The position numbers and the translations under genes are program-made. A DNA stretch of 64,000 bases from Gelidibacter gilvus (GTDB lineage Bacteria; Bacteroidota; Bacteroidia; Flavobacteriales; Flavobacteriaceae), in the NCBI RefSeq assembly GCF_004115975.1, contig NZ_SDDZ01000009.1, positions 1 to 64,000 of the forward strand, given 5' to 3'. The notes below the pieces were generated by a model that was given only the letters and a program-made list of their open reading frames with translations, had not been told where the DNA came from and searched no databases. Positions 15,239-23,765 of the stretch are shown piece after piece. Within the stretch, counting starts at the first letter, position 1, and the number at the start of each line of letters is the position of its first letter.

Positions 15239-16930
15239 ATGAGCGACGATAAAAAAGTAATCTTTTCGATGCGAGGTCTTACCAAGACTTTTAAAGGTGC
15301 AGATACACCAGTGTTGAAAAACATTCATTTGAGCTTCTTTTATGGAGCCAAAATTGGGATTTTAGGACTTAACGGTTCAGGGAAATCCACACTATTAAAA
15401 ATTATTGCCGGATTGGATAAAAACTATCAAGGCGATGTCACTTTTCTTCAGGACTATTCCGTAGGATTTCTGGAGCAAGAGCCGCAATTGGATGACAGTA
15501 AAACCGTCATGGAAGTGGTTCGCGAAGGTGCTGCGGAAACGGTTGCCATCCTTGATGAATATAATAAGATCAACGACATGTTTGGTTTGGAAGAAGTCTA
15601 TTCTGATCCAGACAAAATGGAAAAATTGATGAACCGTCAAGCGGAACTTCAAGATAAAATAGACGCGTCCAATGCTTGGGAGCTCGACACAAAATTGGAA
15701 ATTGCCATGGATGCTTTAAGAACTCCTGATGGCGATAAGAAAATTGGCGTGCTTTCCGGTGGAGAGCGTCGTCGTGTGGCTTTATGCCGTCTTTTGTTAC
15801 AAGAGCCTGATGTGTTGTTATTAGATGAGCCTACCAACCACTTGGATGCGGAATCTGTACATTGGTTAGAGCATCATCTGTCTCAATATAAAGGAACCAT
15901 TATAGCAGTGACCCACGATAGGTATTTCTTGGATAACGTTGCCGGTTGGATTTTAGAGCTCGATAGAGGTGAAGGTATTCCTTGGAAAGGAAACTATTCG
16001 TCTTGGTTGGAACAGAAGTCGACACGCATGGCACAAGAGAGTAAAACGGCATCCAAACGTCAAAAGACTTTGGAGCGCGAGTTGGAATGGGTCCGTCAAG
16101 GTGCAAAGGGACGTCAAACCAAACAAAAAGCACGTTTGAACAATTACGACAAACTGATGAGTCAAGATCAAAAGCAGCTTGACGAGAAATTGGAGATCTA
16201 CATTCCAAACGGACCACGCTTAGGAACAAATGTGATTGAAGCGATTGGTGTCAGTAAAGGTTATGAAGATAAATTACTTTATGAAGATCTGAATTTTAAT
16301 TTGCCTCAAGCAGGAATTGTTGGGGTCATTGGTCCGAATGGTGCAGGAAAAACCACCATTTTCAGGATGATTATGGGTGAAGAAACTCCTGATAAAGGCG
16401 AATTTATAGTTGGGGAAACTGCTAAATTGGCTTATGTTGATCAAAAACACGCAAATATAGATCCTGAGAAATCCATTTGGCAAAATTTCAGCGATGAGCA
16501 GGAATTGGTCATGATGGGCGGAAGACAAGTCAACTCAAGAGCCTACCTAAGCCGATTTAACTTCTCGGGTAGTGAACAGAATAAAAAAGTGAAACTCCTT
16601 TCTGGTGGTGAACGTAACCGTTTGCACTTGGCGATGACGCTAAGAGAAGAAGGTAACGTTTTACTTTTAGATGAGCCAACCAACGACTTAGATGTCAATA
16701 CATTGAGGGCATTGGAAGAAGGTCTTGAAAATTTCGCAGGCTGTGCGGTAGTGATTAGTCACGACAGATGGTTTTTGGACAGAATATGTACCCATATCCT
16801 GGCGTTTGAAGGGAACTCTCAAGTGTATTTCTTTGAAGGCAGCTTTAGTGAATATGAAGAAAATAAGAAGAAACGTCTTGGTGGCGACTTGACGCCAAAA
16901 CGACTTAAGTATAAAAAATTAGTTCGTTAA
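15239..16930 (+). CDS. ettA: Energy-dependent translational throttle protein EttA (ABC-F ATPase)
   Basis: This 563-aa cytoplasmic ABC-F protein binds the ribosomal E site and couples energy state to the first steps of elongation. It has two ABC domains. The first has Walker A GLNGSGKST (about 44-52), signature LSGGERRR and Walker B LLLDEPTNHLD. The second has GPNGAGKTT (about 364-372), LSGGERNR and LLLDEPTNDLD. A basic linker of the P-site-interacting type lies between them (about 250-320). There is no membrane segment. Length and motifs are normal for EttA. A strong terminator follows. Confidence 0.95.
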   Translation: MSDDKKVIFSMRGLTKTFKGADTPVLKNIHLSFFYGAKIGILGLNGSGKSTLLKIIAGLDKNYQGDVTFLQDYSVGFLEQEPQLDDSKTVMEVVREGAAETVAILDEYNKINDMFGLEEVYSDPDKMEKLMNRQAELQDKIDASNAWELDTKLEIAMDALRTPDGDKKIGVLSGGERRRVALCRLLLQEPDVLLLDEPTNHLDAESVHWLEHHLSQYKGTIIAVTHDRYFLDNVAGWILELDRGEGIPWKGNYSSWLEQKSTRMAQESKTASKRQKTLERELEWVRQGAKGRQTKQKARLNNYDKLMSQDQKQLDEKLEIYIPNGPRLGTNVIEAIGVSKGYEDKLLYEDLNFNLPQAGIVGVIGPNGAGKTTIFRMIMGEETPDKGEFIVGETAKLAYVDQKHANIDPEKSIWQNFSDEQELVMMGGRQVNSRAYLSRFNFSGSEQNKKVKLLSGGERNRLHLAMTLREEGNVLLLDEPTNDLDVNTLRALEEGLENFAGCAVVISHDRWFLDRICTHILAFEGNSQVYFFEGSFSEYEENKKKRLGGDLTPKRLKYKKLVR

Positions 16931-16941
16931 TAATCCCCAAT

Positions 16942-16972
16942 AAAAAATGCCGCTCAAGGAGCGGCATTTTTT
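16942..16972 (+). terminator. ettA terminator
   Basis: The core TGCCGCTC-AAG-GAGCGGCA is flanked by an A-run upstream and a T-run downstream. It can work in both directions and separates ettA from the convergent small gene at 16990. Confidence 0.9.
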
Positions 16973-16989
16973 AATTCAGTGAAAAAAGA

Positions 16990-17151
16990 TTATTTGTTTT
17001 TATCAATTGATTTTAATTTTGCATTAAGCTTATATACCTTATAAATATTCAAACCTAGTAAAATTAACAACGTAACAACCGCTATTGATAAAATGCTGAC
17101 CATTCTATTCAGATCTTGAGTGCTTGTTAATAAACTAATGAAATACACCAT
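16990..17151 (-). CDS. 53-aa single-pass membrane protein
   Basis: This small ORF starts at an ATG (17151-17149), encodes 53 residues and ends in TAA. It has one transmembrane helix (about 19-36) followed by a basic tail beginning YKVYKLNAKLK. The tail resembles VVKMYKLKAENK in the gene 14 bases upstream, so the two look like diverged duplicates in one operon. No family is recognised. The placement before the ettA terminator supports it being real. Confidence 0.6.
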   Translation of the reverse strand: MVYFISLLTSTQDLNRMVSILSIAVVTLLILLGLNIYKVYKLNAKLKSIDKNK

Positions 17152-17165
17152 AATTTCTGAATTAT

Positions 17166-17399
17166 TTAGTTATTATCATATAAATGCCCGTCCGTAAAAT
17201 CCTTATAACTCTCATCAACTTCTGCTTTAAAAGCATCGCTGTCGATTAATCGCTTATTCTCAGCCTTTAGTTTATACATTTTGACAACCGCAATCGCAAT
17301 AAAAAACAAGAATACTCCCGCAGTTATAAGTAAAACTATGGTGAGTTGCTCTGTGCTTACTACAGCTAAGTGGGAAATTTTAAATAAGATAGGTGGCAT
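17166..17399 (-). CDS. Small single-pass membrane protein
   Basis: The 77-aa frame has one transmembrane helix (about 20-41), then a basic MYKLKAENKRL stretch and an acidic C-terminus. It may start further in than the first ATG. It is the first gene of a two-gene unit with the 53-aa protein at 16990-17151, which has a similar helix-plus-YKLxAxxK layout. Its function is unknown. Confidence 0.65.
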   Translation of the reverse strand: MPPILFKISHLAVVSTEQLTIVLLITAGVFLFFIAIAVVKMYKLKAENKRLIDSDAFKAEVDESYKDFTDGHLYDNN

Positions 17400-17523
17400 A
17401 ATTTCAAATTATTAGATTTGGTTGGTTGCTCAAATATACACTTTTATTTAATCCGTAACTATGTCATACTAAAAAAGTTATGAAAATATTGATTTTTAAT
17501 AAAAATATTTATCCGATAAAGTG

Positions 17524-18309
17524 TTATTTATACCAGTTTAATTGCATGACTTCGATGTTTGGATGATCCTTATTTATAATGGATTTAAACTTAGCAATAT
17601 CACTCATCCCATCAGTTCCCCTATAGTGATACGGATATACTTTTTTTGGCTGAAACTCCAATACCGCACTTGCGGCACTTTCCACCGTCATTGTATAAGG
17701 CAAGTTCATACAAACAAAAGCGATATCAATATTTTTTAGATTTCGCATTTCAGGAATGTCTTCCGTATCTCCGGAAATATAAATTCTTTGGTCATTCCAC
17801 GTTAATACATATCCGTTACCTCTACCTTTTTCATGATATTTCAAGGCTTCAGGTCTTAAATTGTACATTGGGATGGCTTCAATGGAAAAGATGCCAAAAT
17901 CCTTTATATCACCATTGTTCATCACGATAATTTCTTTTGCTTTCAATTCTGGTAACTTTTCTTTCACAGCTTTTGGCACAATGAGCGTCGTAGAATCCAG
18001 AACCATACGTTCTAAAGTAGATAGGTCTAAGTGATCGCCATGAATATCTGTGATCAAAATATAATCTGGTTTTTCCTGACCAGAAAATGCTTCAAGACCT
18101 CCAACTGGATCCACATAAACAACCTGGTCTTTATGTGCCAAGATCATTGTAGCATGCTCTATCGGAATAATTTTAATTTCTTCAGGCTTTGTAGTCTCAT
18201 ACAGCTCGTTTGCCGATTCTGATGCCATTTCTACAACTTTTTCCGTGCTGTTTTTACAGTTAAACAATAGCACTATAAATAGTGATGTTATAAGACTTGC
18301 GTGTTTCAT
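17524..18309 (-). CDS. MBL-fold metallo-hydrolase lipoprotein
   Basis: This 261-aa protein has a lipoprotein signal: hydrophobic 5-16, then LLFNC with the lipidation cysteine at C18. It should be anchored in the envelope. The MBL core includes H52, VYVDP (64-68), TDIHGDH (87-93), SGDT with D181, and YPYHYRG (about H228). In the usual HxHxDH motif the first histidine is an aspartate here (D88), so metal coordination may differ. It resembles the UPF0173 / lactonase-like branch. The substrate is unknown. It has divergent spacing to the coiled-coil gene at 18484. Confidence 0.88.
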   Translation of the reverse strand: MKHASLITSLFIVLLFNCKNSTEKVVEMASESANELYETTKPEEIKIIPIEHATMILAHKDQVVYVDPVGGLEAFSGQEKPDYILITDIHGDHLDLSTLERMVLDSTTLIVPKAVKEKLPELKAKEIIVMNNGDIKDFGIFSIEAIPMYNLRPEALKYHEKGRGNGYVLTWNDQRIYISGDTEDIPEMRNLKNIDIAFVCMNLPYTMTVESAASAVLEFQPKKVYPYHYRGTDGMSDIAKFKSIINKDHPNIEVMQLNWYK

Positions 18310-18483
18310 CTTTTTAATTTTAGTCTCTTAAAGATAGAGATTTTAAAACTTATTTGTAAGGTCTGTAACAATTATGTAATAATTAGTACATATAATTTAA
18401 AGAGTAATAATTTTGATACTGATATTTTTTAACGAAATTGCTACTCACAAATTATTTTTTGAACACACTTAATACAAAACTAT

Positions 18484-19833
18484 ATGTCTGATGATTTTGA
18501 TTTATTAGAAACCAATTCTAACGAGAAAACAGGTAAAGTGGATGTCAATTGGGGTAAAGCCATTGATACCATGAAATCTAAGTTAGCCCAGGAAGACGAT
18601 CCGCAGTCTCGTCAAAAAATTCTGAACGCCACGCTTGACGATGTCGTTCACATGGCAGAAAAAGATCGGACAACACTCTTGGACGCCATTAAGGACCTTA
18701 CCGATTATCAGGACGAAGTAGGAATTATCTTTGAAAAATTCTCCTCTCTCAATCCTGACGAGCAACGTGTCATAGACGATGCCCAAAAAGCATTGGAACG
18801 CGCTCGTATTGAATTGGAAGATGCACGTAATAAACCTGATACCTGGTGGAACAATCTCTGGGGACGCAAAAGCAAGATCAAACAAGAGGAGCAGGAGTTT
18901 AAGGAAGCAGAAAAAGTTAGGGCAGGTGCTGACAATAAAGCAAAAGCCCTGTTCCAAGAGCGTATTGAAAGCGCCGATGTTCAAACTCTATTGGGTGAAT
19001 TATCCTATAAAAGTCAGGCTGCAGTATCCCGTTTAAAAAACAGGGAAGTTGAAATTAAAGAGGTGGAAGACAAACTTCAAATTGCTATTGTTGAAGCTAC
19101 TAAAAATCACACCCGCGCTTTAGAGAAGAAAAAAGAAGTAGAGGGAAAGCTCGATGATAATTACGCATTATTAAGACAGGCACGTCAGGAATTGGACGAA
19201 ATTGTGGACAAGCAATCTGCTGATTATGCGCAAACTGTAGGTAAAGTAACCACTCTGGAGCAAAAAATTGAAGAGCTGGAAGGTCTCAAAAATGCTTACA
19301 CTACGTTGGCGGCAAGTAAAGATAGTTTTGTGCATAAACACAATCTCACCATTAAAGTATTGACGTCCTTAAGAAGTAATTTACAAACGCATCGTGCTAA
19401 ATTAAAGAGCGATACAGAAGAGCGTCTAAAATATTATGACGGGTATGTCGTGGCACTTAAAGCGCGAACAGATCAGGAGTTTGCAGCTATTTTAGAACAT
19501 TTGGGTGTCAAAACCGACGAGCATATTGGAGAAACTTTAGCCTCAATGCATACTGCAAGTGCTAAAGCACGTCAAGAGATGATGGAAAACATTCCAGTAC
19601 ATGAGAAGGTAATGCAAGGTGTTTACAGCAGTTATGCAGAAGCTTTACAGGAAATCCGTACCAAAGATGCCGATATTCAAAAGAATTTTGCCGAGCGTTA
19701 TGGCATTGACATGAAGGAAATCTTTGAAGATTACTATAAAGCAGATGCTACTGCGCCTTCAGGAAATGACGATGCAGAAAAACCTGCCGCAACACCAAAA
19801 CGAGAAACCAATAGCGACGATTTATTGTCTTAA
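18484..19833 (+). CDS. Long coiled-coil protein of unknown function; first gene of the AAA+ cluster
   Basis: This 449-aa acidic protein lacks a signal peptide or membrane helix. Heptad-rich, charged helices are predicted at about 75-160 and 165-345, including an EVEIKEVEDK-type repeat pattern. A tryptophan-rich break lies at DTWWNNLWGRKS (about 118-129). The C-terminal 60 residues are low-complexity and polar. No enzymatic motif is seen. The same-strand genes downstream encode an unknown protein, an AAA+ ATPase and several membrane proteins, so this could be a structural or adaptor element remodelled by the ATPase; that is inference. A TelA-like relationship was considered but not supported. 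Confidence 0.75.
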   Translation: MSDDFDLLETNSNEKTGKVDVNWGKAIDTMKSKLAQEDDPQSRQKILNATLDDVVHMAEKDRTTLLDAIKDLTDYQDEVGIIFEKFSSLNPDEQRVIDDAQKALERARIELEDARNKPDTWWNNLWGRKSKIKQEEQEFKEAEKVRAGADNKAKALFQERIESADVQTLLGELSYKSQAAVSRLKNREVEIKEVEDKLQIAIVEATKNHTRALEKKKEVEGKLDDNYALLRQARQELDEIVDKQSADYAQTVGKVTTLEQKIEELEGLKNAYTTLAASKDSFVHKHNLTIKVLTSLRSNLQTHRAKLKSDTEERLKYYDGYVVALKARTDQEFAAILEHLGVKTDEHIGETLASMHTASAKARQEMMENIPVHEKVMQGVYSSYAEALQEIRTKDADIQKNFAERYGIDMKEIFEDYYKADATAPSGNDDAEKPAATPKRETNSDDLLS

Positions 19834-19837
19834 TAAA

Positions 19838-20008
19838 TTCCCACGAAAGTGGGAACCTTTAAGTTCAGCGTAGCTAATCTCATGAAACAAAAGATTGGTT
19901 TTTTGTTCATGGCGTTCCCACGCGAAAAAGCGTGGTCAGGTTTTCCGCTGTATCTTTTTTCTGAAAAAGAAAAAAGGATGCCGCTGCAACCCTTAACGCG
20001 TGTTTAGG
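19838..20008. repeat. Cluster of four hairpins (dispersed-repeat type) between cluster genes 1 and 2
   Basis: Four inverted repeats lie in series. They are TTCCCAC-GAAA-GTGGGAA (19838-19855), CATGAAACAAAA with TTTTGTTCATG (about 19881-19911), CCACGC-GAAAAA-GCGTGG (about 19919-19934), and a long A/T stem (about 19952-19979) between TTTTCCGCTGT and GCCGCTGCAACCCTTAACGCG. The last block resembles a repeat I remember as common in Flavobacteriaceae intergenic DNA. No ORF is present. Confidence 0.75.
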
Positions 20009-20066
20009 CAATAGCTACATTTGGAATCATTCATAATTTTTCATTATTAATTTTTAATTATAATAA

Positions 20067-21128
20067 GTGTCCATTAATCACATCGTAACACCATTAGATT
20101 CTGCATATCTCGACTCCAAGGATCAGTATGTATTTTATCATAAAATGGTCGATTTTGCGCTAAAAGAATTAATTGTGAGTGCACAACGTGACAACTTGTG
20201 TACCCATCAGGAACTCATTTTTTTTAAACAATATGCTGATTTGCTATTGTATTCTATTGAAGCCATGCGTGTCAAGTATATGTATGATGAAGAGGAAAAT
20301 ATGAAAGTCGATTTGACCGAATCTGGTTTTCCAAACTATTTGGAATTCCGTTATTTGTTCAATGATTTGTCATTAAAGGAAAACTATGTCAACAAGCTCA
20401 AAGATGTGAGTGAGTTGCAGGAAGAATTTTTAGATACTTTGCTCCGAAAGAAAGAAGCCATTAAAAAAAGCAGATTGTTTCAAGCAGCTTCCATTGTCTA
20501 TTATACTTCCGTTGAGCAAAAATTTATTTTCAACCGGTTTGTACAAGGAAAAATCATCAAAGCCCCCGAAAACTCAGCCGCCGAATTTATGACCAGTTGG
20601 AGCTTTTTTGACGTGGGTTGCAACCGACCTTTTGTTTGCTATATGTATTTTGATTTTGAAGGTACCAATATAGAAACCATAAAAACTCAAATTTACGAAG
20701 TGTTAAAAAACACCGCCGATAGAGAAATGAACTTGGATGTTATGGCTTATGGTATTGATAGGAAATTAAAGGATATCAAACCAAAACACATTAAACGCAT
20801 TGATTTAGGTCCTTTTCACAATGTATTTGCGAAAGATGAAAACCAAATCACTCATGCTATTTTAAAAAATATTGCAGATAAAGTGGTGCCCTTAGAAAGC
20901 TACGCACTGTCCTTAAGCATTGACGAAGTGTTTTCAGGCAGCGAATTTAGTGAAGGTGGCTATTTCTCAAAACAAATTTTACAGAAATGGAAGGAACCCA
21001 TTCATCAAAGTTTTGTATTGGCGCCACATCGCATCATTCAGTTATTATACAGCAAAACACCGGAAATAATGAATAGCTTGGCAAAACCTCCGATTCAGAT
21101 TGCGGATTTGAAAATAAGTAAAGTGTGA
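20067..21128 (+). CDS. Protein of unknown function, cluster gene 2 (GTG start)
   Basis: This 353-aa soluble protein has no recognised domain, signal peptide or membrane segment. It is mostly helical and charged in the first half (EEEENMK-like stretches near 75-85) and mixed alpha/beta after residue 185. The start used is GTG at 20067; a later ATG (residue 27) is possible but would drop a well-formed N-terminus. The last bases of the gene and the following 160 bases recur as a diverged copy about 200 bases downstream. It sits between the coiled-coil gene and the AAA+ ATPase and is likely functionally tied to them. Confidence 0.75.
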   Translation: MSINHIVTPLDSAYLDSKDQYVFYHKMVDFALKELIVSAQRDNLCTHQELIFFKQYADLLLYSIEAMRVKYMYDEEENMKVDLTESGFPNYLEFRYLFNDLSLKENYVNKLKDVSELQEEFLDTLLRKKEAIKKSRLFQAASIVYYTSVEQKFIFNRFVQGKIIKAPENSAAEFMTSWSFFDVGCNRPFVCYMYFDFEGTNIETIKTQIYEVLKNTADREMNLDVMAYGIDRKLKDIKPKHIKRIDLGPFHNVFAKDENQITHAILKNIADKVVPLESYALSLSIDEVFSGSEFSEGGYFSKQILQKWKEPIHQSFVLAPHRIIQLLYSKTPEIMNSLAKPPIQIADLKISKV

Positions 21129-21218
21129 AATAGAACCAAGACCGCTGCGCTGATAGAATCAAGAATCAAGACTTTAAATAGTGAAGAATTAGAAGTTTTT
21201 TAAATAAACGAAAAAATA

Positions 21219-21282
21219 TTCCTTCCCTTTTTAAGGGAAGGTGGATTAAATTCCCGAAAAGGAATTTAAGACGGAAGGGTTT
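21219..21282 (+). repeat. Two-hairpin dispersed repeat, copy A1
   Basis: CCTTCCCTT..AAGGGAAGG forms hairpin 1. GTGGATT, the arms AAATTCC..GGAATTT (hairpin 2) and AAGACGGAAGGG follow. The conserved linkers are GTGGATT and AAGACG. Confidence 0.85.
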
Positions 21283-21420
21283 AAATATTAACCTGTTTAA
21301 TTTCGAATGTGAAGACAAGTAAAGTTTAAGGAAAGAACCAAGACCGCTGCGCTCAAAAGAATCAAGAATCAGGACTTTTAATTGTTAAGCATTAAAAGTT
21401 TTTTAAATAAAGGATAAAAA

Positions 21421-21483
21421 TTCCTTCCCTATTTAAGGGAAGGTGGATTAAATTCCCGTAGAGGAATTTAAGACGGAAGGGTT
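21421..21483 (+). repeat. Two-hairpin dispersed repeat, copy A2
   Basis: It has the same layout as copy A1, with the same AAATTCC/GGAATTT arms and a changed loop (CGTAGA). It is part of the 202-bp duplication. Confidence 0.85.
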
Positions 21484-21490
21484 CTAATCA

Positions 21491-21555
21491 ACCAACTCGT
21501 CTTCATCCCTTATCTCGGGATGAATCCACTCCACCTTTGAAAGGAGGAGAATTTA
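21491..21555 (-). repeat. Two-hairpin dispersed repeat, inverted copy B1
   Basis: Read on the minus strand this is the same family. The linkers are CGTCTT and AATCCAC on plus, the arms are CATCCC..GGGATG, and the outer hairpin is CTCCACCTTTGAAAGGAGGAG. It lies directly after copy A2 in head-to-head orientation, so the 21129-21645 spacer is almost entirely repeats. Confidence 0.75.
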
Positions 21556-21645
21556 TGGAGATTATAAAATTTAAATAGTCGTGCACCCGCCTGAACGGAC
21601 GGGCAGTTTCGTGGCTAATTCAATACATAAATCATAAATCAACCA

Positions 21646-23604
21646 ATGCAACAAAACTCAACTTTCCCAATAAAGCAAAACGACCTCGATATGCTTCGCG
21701 ATGAAGCAGCGTCGTATCTTAAAAGCATCCAATGGGAGCAAGGGCAACGTGCCAAAAACAAAGATAAGGACGCCAAGGACGATTCCATTCTCCTCTATCT
21801 TTCCAGAGCCAATAATGGTTCTAATATTGCAGAAACCACATCGGTTTCCAAAACGATTTTAGATCTTAAAAAACGCCTGTTACCAGATTCCATCGCCATC
21901 CCTATATTGCTTAACCAAACTTTATATGCCGTTCAGGAAGGTTTGACATTAGGCATCTGGATCAAGGATAGTTATTATAATGCTTCAGGATTATCCAGTT
22001 TAAATGAGCGCAAATCTTCATTGGATGGCATGGGGAAACGAGAGTATGAAAGCAAAATGCATACTGCAACAGCATTTATGTTGTTTTCTGCCGCCTATAA
22101 TATTTTACACAATCTAAAACCCTATGCTTCTGATGATTTAAGCGTCATGAAACAAAAATTTGCTGGCATTCCTGAAGTTTCTTTTTTATCGCCGTTAAAA
22201 GGTGTTGCCTGTACTTTATTCTATTATGACAAATATTTAGGACATCCTGATATAATCAAAAGTGATAAGGATGTAGCCGATTTTACTGTGGTTTTCTTTG
22301 AAGCCCTTATTGATGAAATCCAAATGCGAAAAGCCACCTTGGAGCATCAGGAAACCATTTTGGACAGGACTTATAAACTTGAGCATTCCGAATTTGCAAT
22401 CTCGGGATGGAACAATGTTTTCGCTGGTGCTGCCCAAAGTGTCGAATTCAACAAAATTAGGTTCGAGCAGATTGTCGGAAACAAAGACGCCAAACATTTT
22501 GCACGACGATTAACCGAACGCATGTTGAGTTACGATTTTACCGCAAAAAAGAATCCGTTTCAGGAATTGGGCGGATTTATGCCAGTATTTATGGGCTACG
22601 GCATTCCTGGAACAGGAAAAAGTATGCTCATTGCAGCTATCGCCACAAAATTAAAGGAACATTGCGACCATTTGGAGATTCCGTTTCTATTCCATCCAAT
22701 GCCTGATACTTTGATTTCAACATTTCAAGGTGGTTCTGCCGAAAAAATGGTGGAATGGATGAAACCCATGCAAGACCCCTCAAAATTGATTTTCGCACCA
22801 ATTGATGATGCTGAAAACAACTTGCAAGAACGAACTGCCCAAGGCGTTTCCGCTGGTGTTAAAGAGGTTATTGGGGTGTTTTTAAGATATACGGAAGGTG
22901 CTTATGCCGTAAATTATGGTAATAGTTCCATAGGATTGTTCACTAATTTACCAGAGATGCTGGATAAAGCAGTGATTTCTCGTGTACAAGGTCGATTTAA
23001 AATTGATGGTGCAAGAACAGAACATGACTTTTTGGATCAAGATCATTTATGGTGGCGCAAGTTGGAGAAAACGATGCCGGATTTCATAAATATGAAAGAT
23101 CCAAACCATTATAACTATCTTCAAGATCAAGGCTTAGCGAAAAACATGGGGGAGATTTTGAGCGCAGTTGATAAGCCATCAGAAGAACGCGTACATGCCG
23201 TTTATGATCGGGTGGAAAATCAGTTTCAAACCAATGAACATCAATTTTACGCCAATTTATATAAGGAAATTCAAAAGGTTTTCCTGTTCTTTTCGTCAAG
23301 AGATGTCAGGAATATCCAATCGGCGATATCCTTGCGTTTAACCGACTTTGATTTAGAAACCTCATGGTTTGATAATCCCGAAATTTATTTTAAACAGACT
23401 TATGAGACCAAATTTAACATGCTTCAGGAATTGATGCGCGCCAATATGAAAGGACTTAATTTTTCTGAAATAAGACGTCAGGAAGTGGTGCGTTATTTGG
23501 ATAATGTCGCCACCATCGCTGACACCGATTTTAAACGGCAAGTCGATGCAAGAGTCAACCAACTTAACATAGAGTTGCAAGCACGAAAAATGTTTGAAAA
23601 GTAG
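21646..23604 (+). CDS. AAA+ ATPase with a large N-terminal region, cluster gene 3
   Basis: This 652-aa protein has an all-new N-terminal half (1-about 300, mostly helical, no membrane segment) followed by an AAA+ core. Walker A is GIPGTGKS (319-326). Walker B is LIFAPIDD (381-388), with two acidic residues for ATP hydrolysis. A sensor-like stretch IGLFTNLPEMLDKAVISRVQGRF (about 428-450) includes arginines placed like a sensor or finger. The C-terminal 200 residues are helical. The pattern fits a protein-remodelling AAA+ machine rather than a transporter. The neighbours, a coiled-coil protein and several membrane proteins, are candidate substrates or partners. Confidence 0.85.
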   Translation: MQQNSTFPIKQNDLDMLRDEAASYLKSIQWEQGQRAKNKDKDAKDDSILLYLSRANNGSNIAETTSVSKTILDLKKRLLPDSIAIPILLNQTLYAVQEGLTLGIWIKDSYYNASGLSSLNERKSSLDGMGKREYESKMHTATAFMLFSAAYNILHNLKPYASDDLSVMKQKFAGIPEVSFLSPLKGVACTLFYYDKYLGHPDIIKSDKDVADFTVVFFEALIDEIQMRKATLEHQETILDRTYKLEHSEFAISGWNNVFAGAAQSVEFNKIRFEQIVGNKDAKHFARRLTERMLSYDFTAKKNPFQELGGFMPVFMGYGIPGTGKSMLIAAIATKLKEHCDHLEIPFLFHPMPDTLISTFQGGSAEKMVEWMKPMQDPSKLIFAPIDDAENNLQERTAQGVSAGVKEVIGVFLRYTEGAYAVNYGNSSIGLFTNLPEMLDKAVISRVQGRFKIDGARTEHDFLDQDHLWWRKLEKTMPDFINMKDPNHYNYLQDQGLAKNMGEILSAVDKPSEERVHAVYDRVENQFQTNEHQFYANLYKEIQKVFLFFSSRDVRNIQSAISLRLTDFDLETSWFDNPEIYFKQTYETKFNMLQELMRANMKGLNFSEIRRQEVVRYLDNVATIADTDFKRQVDARVNQLNIELQARKMFEK

Positions 23605-23663
23605 AGAATAGAGAATAGAGTAGAGAAAATAGACTAAAGAATAATTTTAACTTAGAAATGAGC

Positions 23664-23759
23664 CTGCCCGTCCGCTTGCCCGAAACTTTTGTAGAGGCGG
23701 ACAGCATTTGCAGAGGCGGGAAACAAGAAACAAGAAACAAGAAACCAGAAACAAGAAAA
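23664..23759 (+). repeat. GC-rich hairpin repeat plus AAGAAAC heptamers before the NUDIX gene
   Basis: GCCTGCCCGTCCGCTTGCCC (23664 on) is followed by GAGGCGGACAGC and GAGGCGGG, a repeat type also seen near 21586 and 39377. Then come the heptamers AAGAAAC at 23725-23731, 23732-23738 and 23739-23745, a variant at 23746-23752, and AAGAAAA. They end 7 bases before the ATG at 23766. Confidence 0.75.
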
Positions 23760-23765
23760 ATAACA

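Larger units (their letters stand above)
21115..21485 (+). repeat. Direct duplication of about 170 bp, period about 202
   Basis: Unit 1 (about 21115-21288) and unit 2 (about 21318-21488) share AAGTAAAGT, AGAACCAAGACCGCTGCGCT (21132 and 21334), AATCAAGAATCA, AGTTTTTTAAATAAA and a two-hairpin repeat. Unit 1 begins in the last codons of the upstream gene. Unit 2 carries a decayed version of that gene end. Confidence 0.8.

Noticed and set aside
18583-18984. 133-aa minus-strand ORF inside the coiled-coil gene
   Set aside because: A shadow of the charged repeat-like codons on the other strand. The plus-strand gene is long and collinear with the cluster.
18484-19833. TelA-like toxic anion resistance protein
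   Set aside because: The long coiled-coil layout is superficially similar, but I could not match the family motifs and no Ter genes are nearby.
21129-21645. Insertion sequence in the spacer before the AAA+ gene
   Set aside because: There is no transposase, no terminal inverted repeats enclosing a gene and no target duplication. The spacer is explained by dispersed repeats and a tandem duplication.
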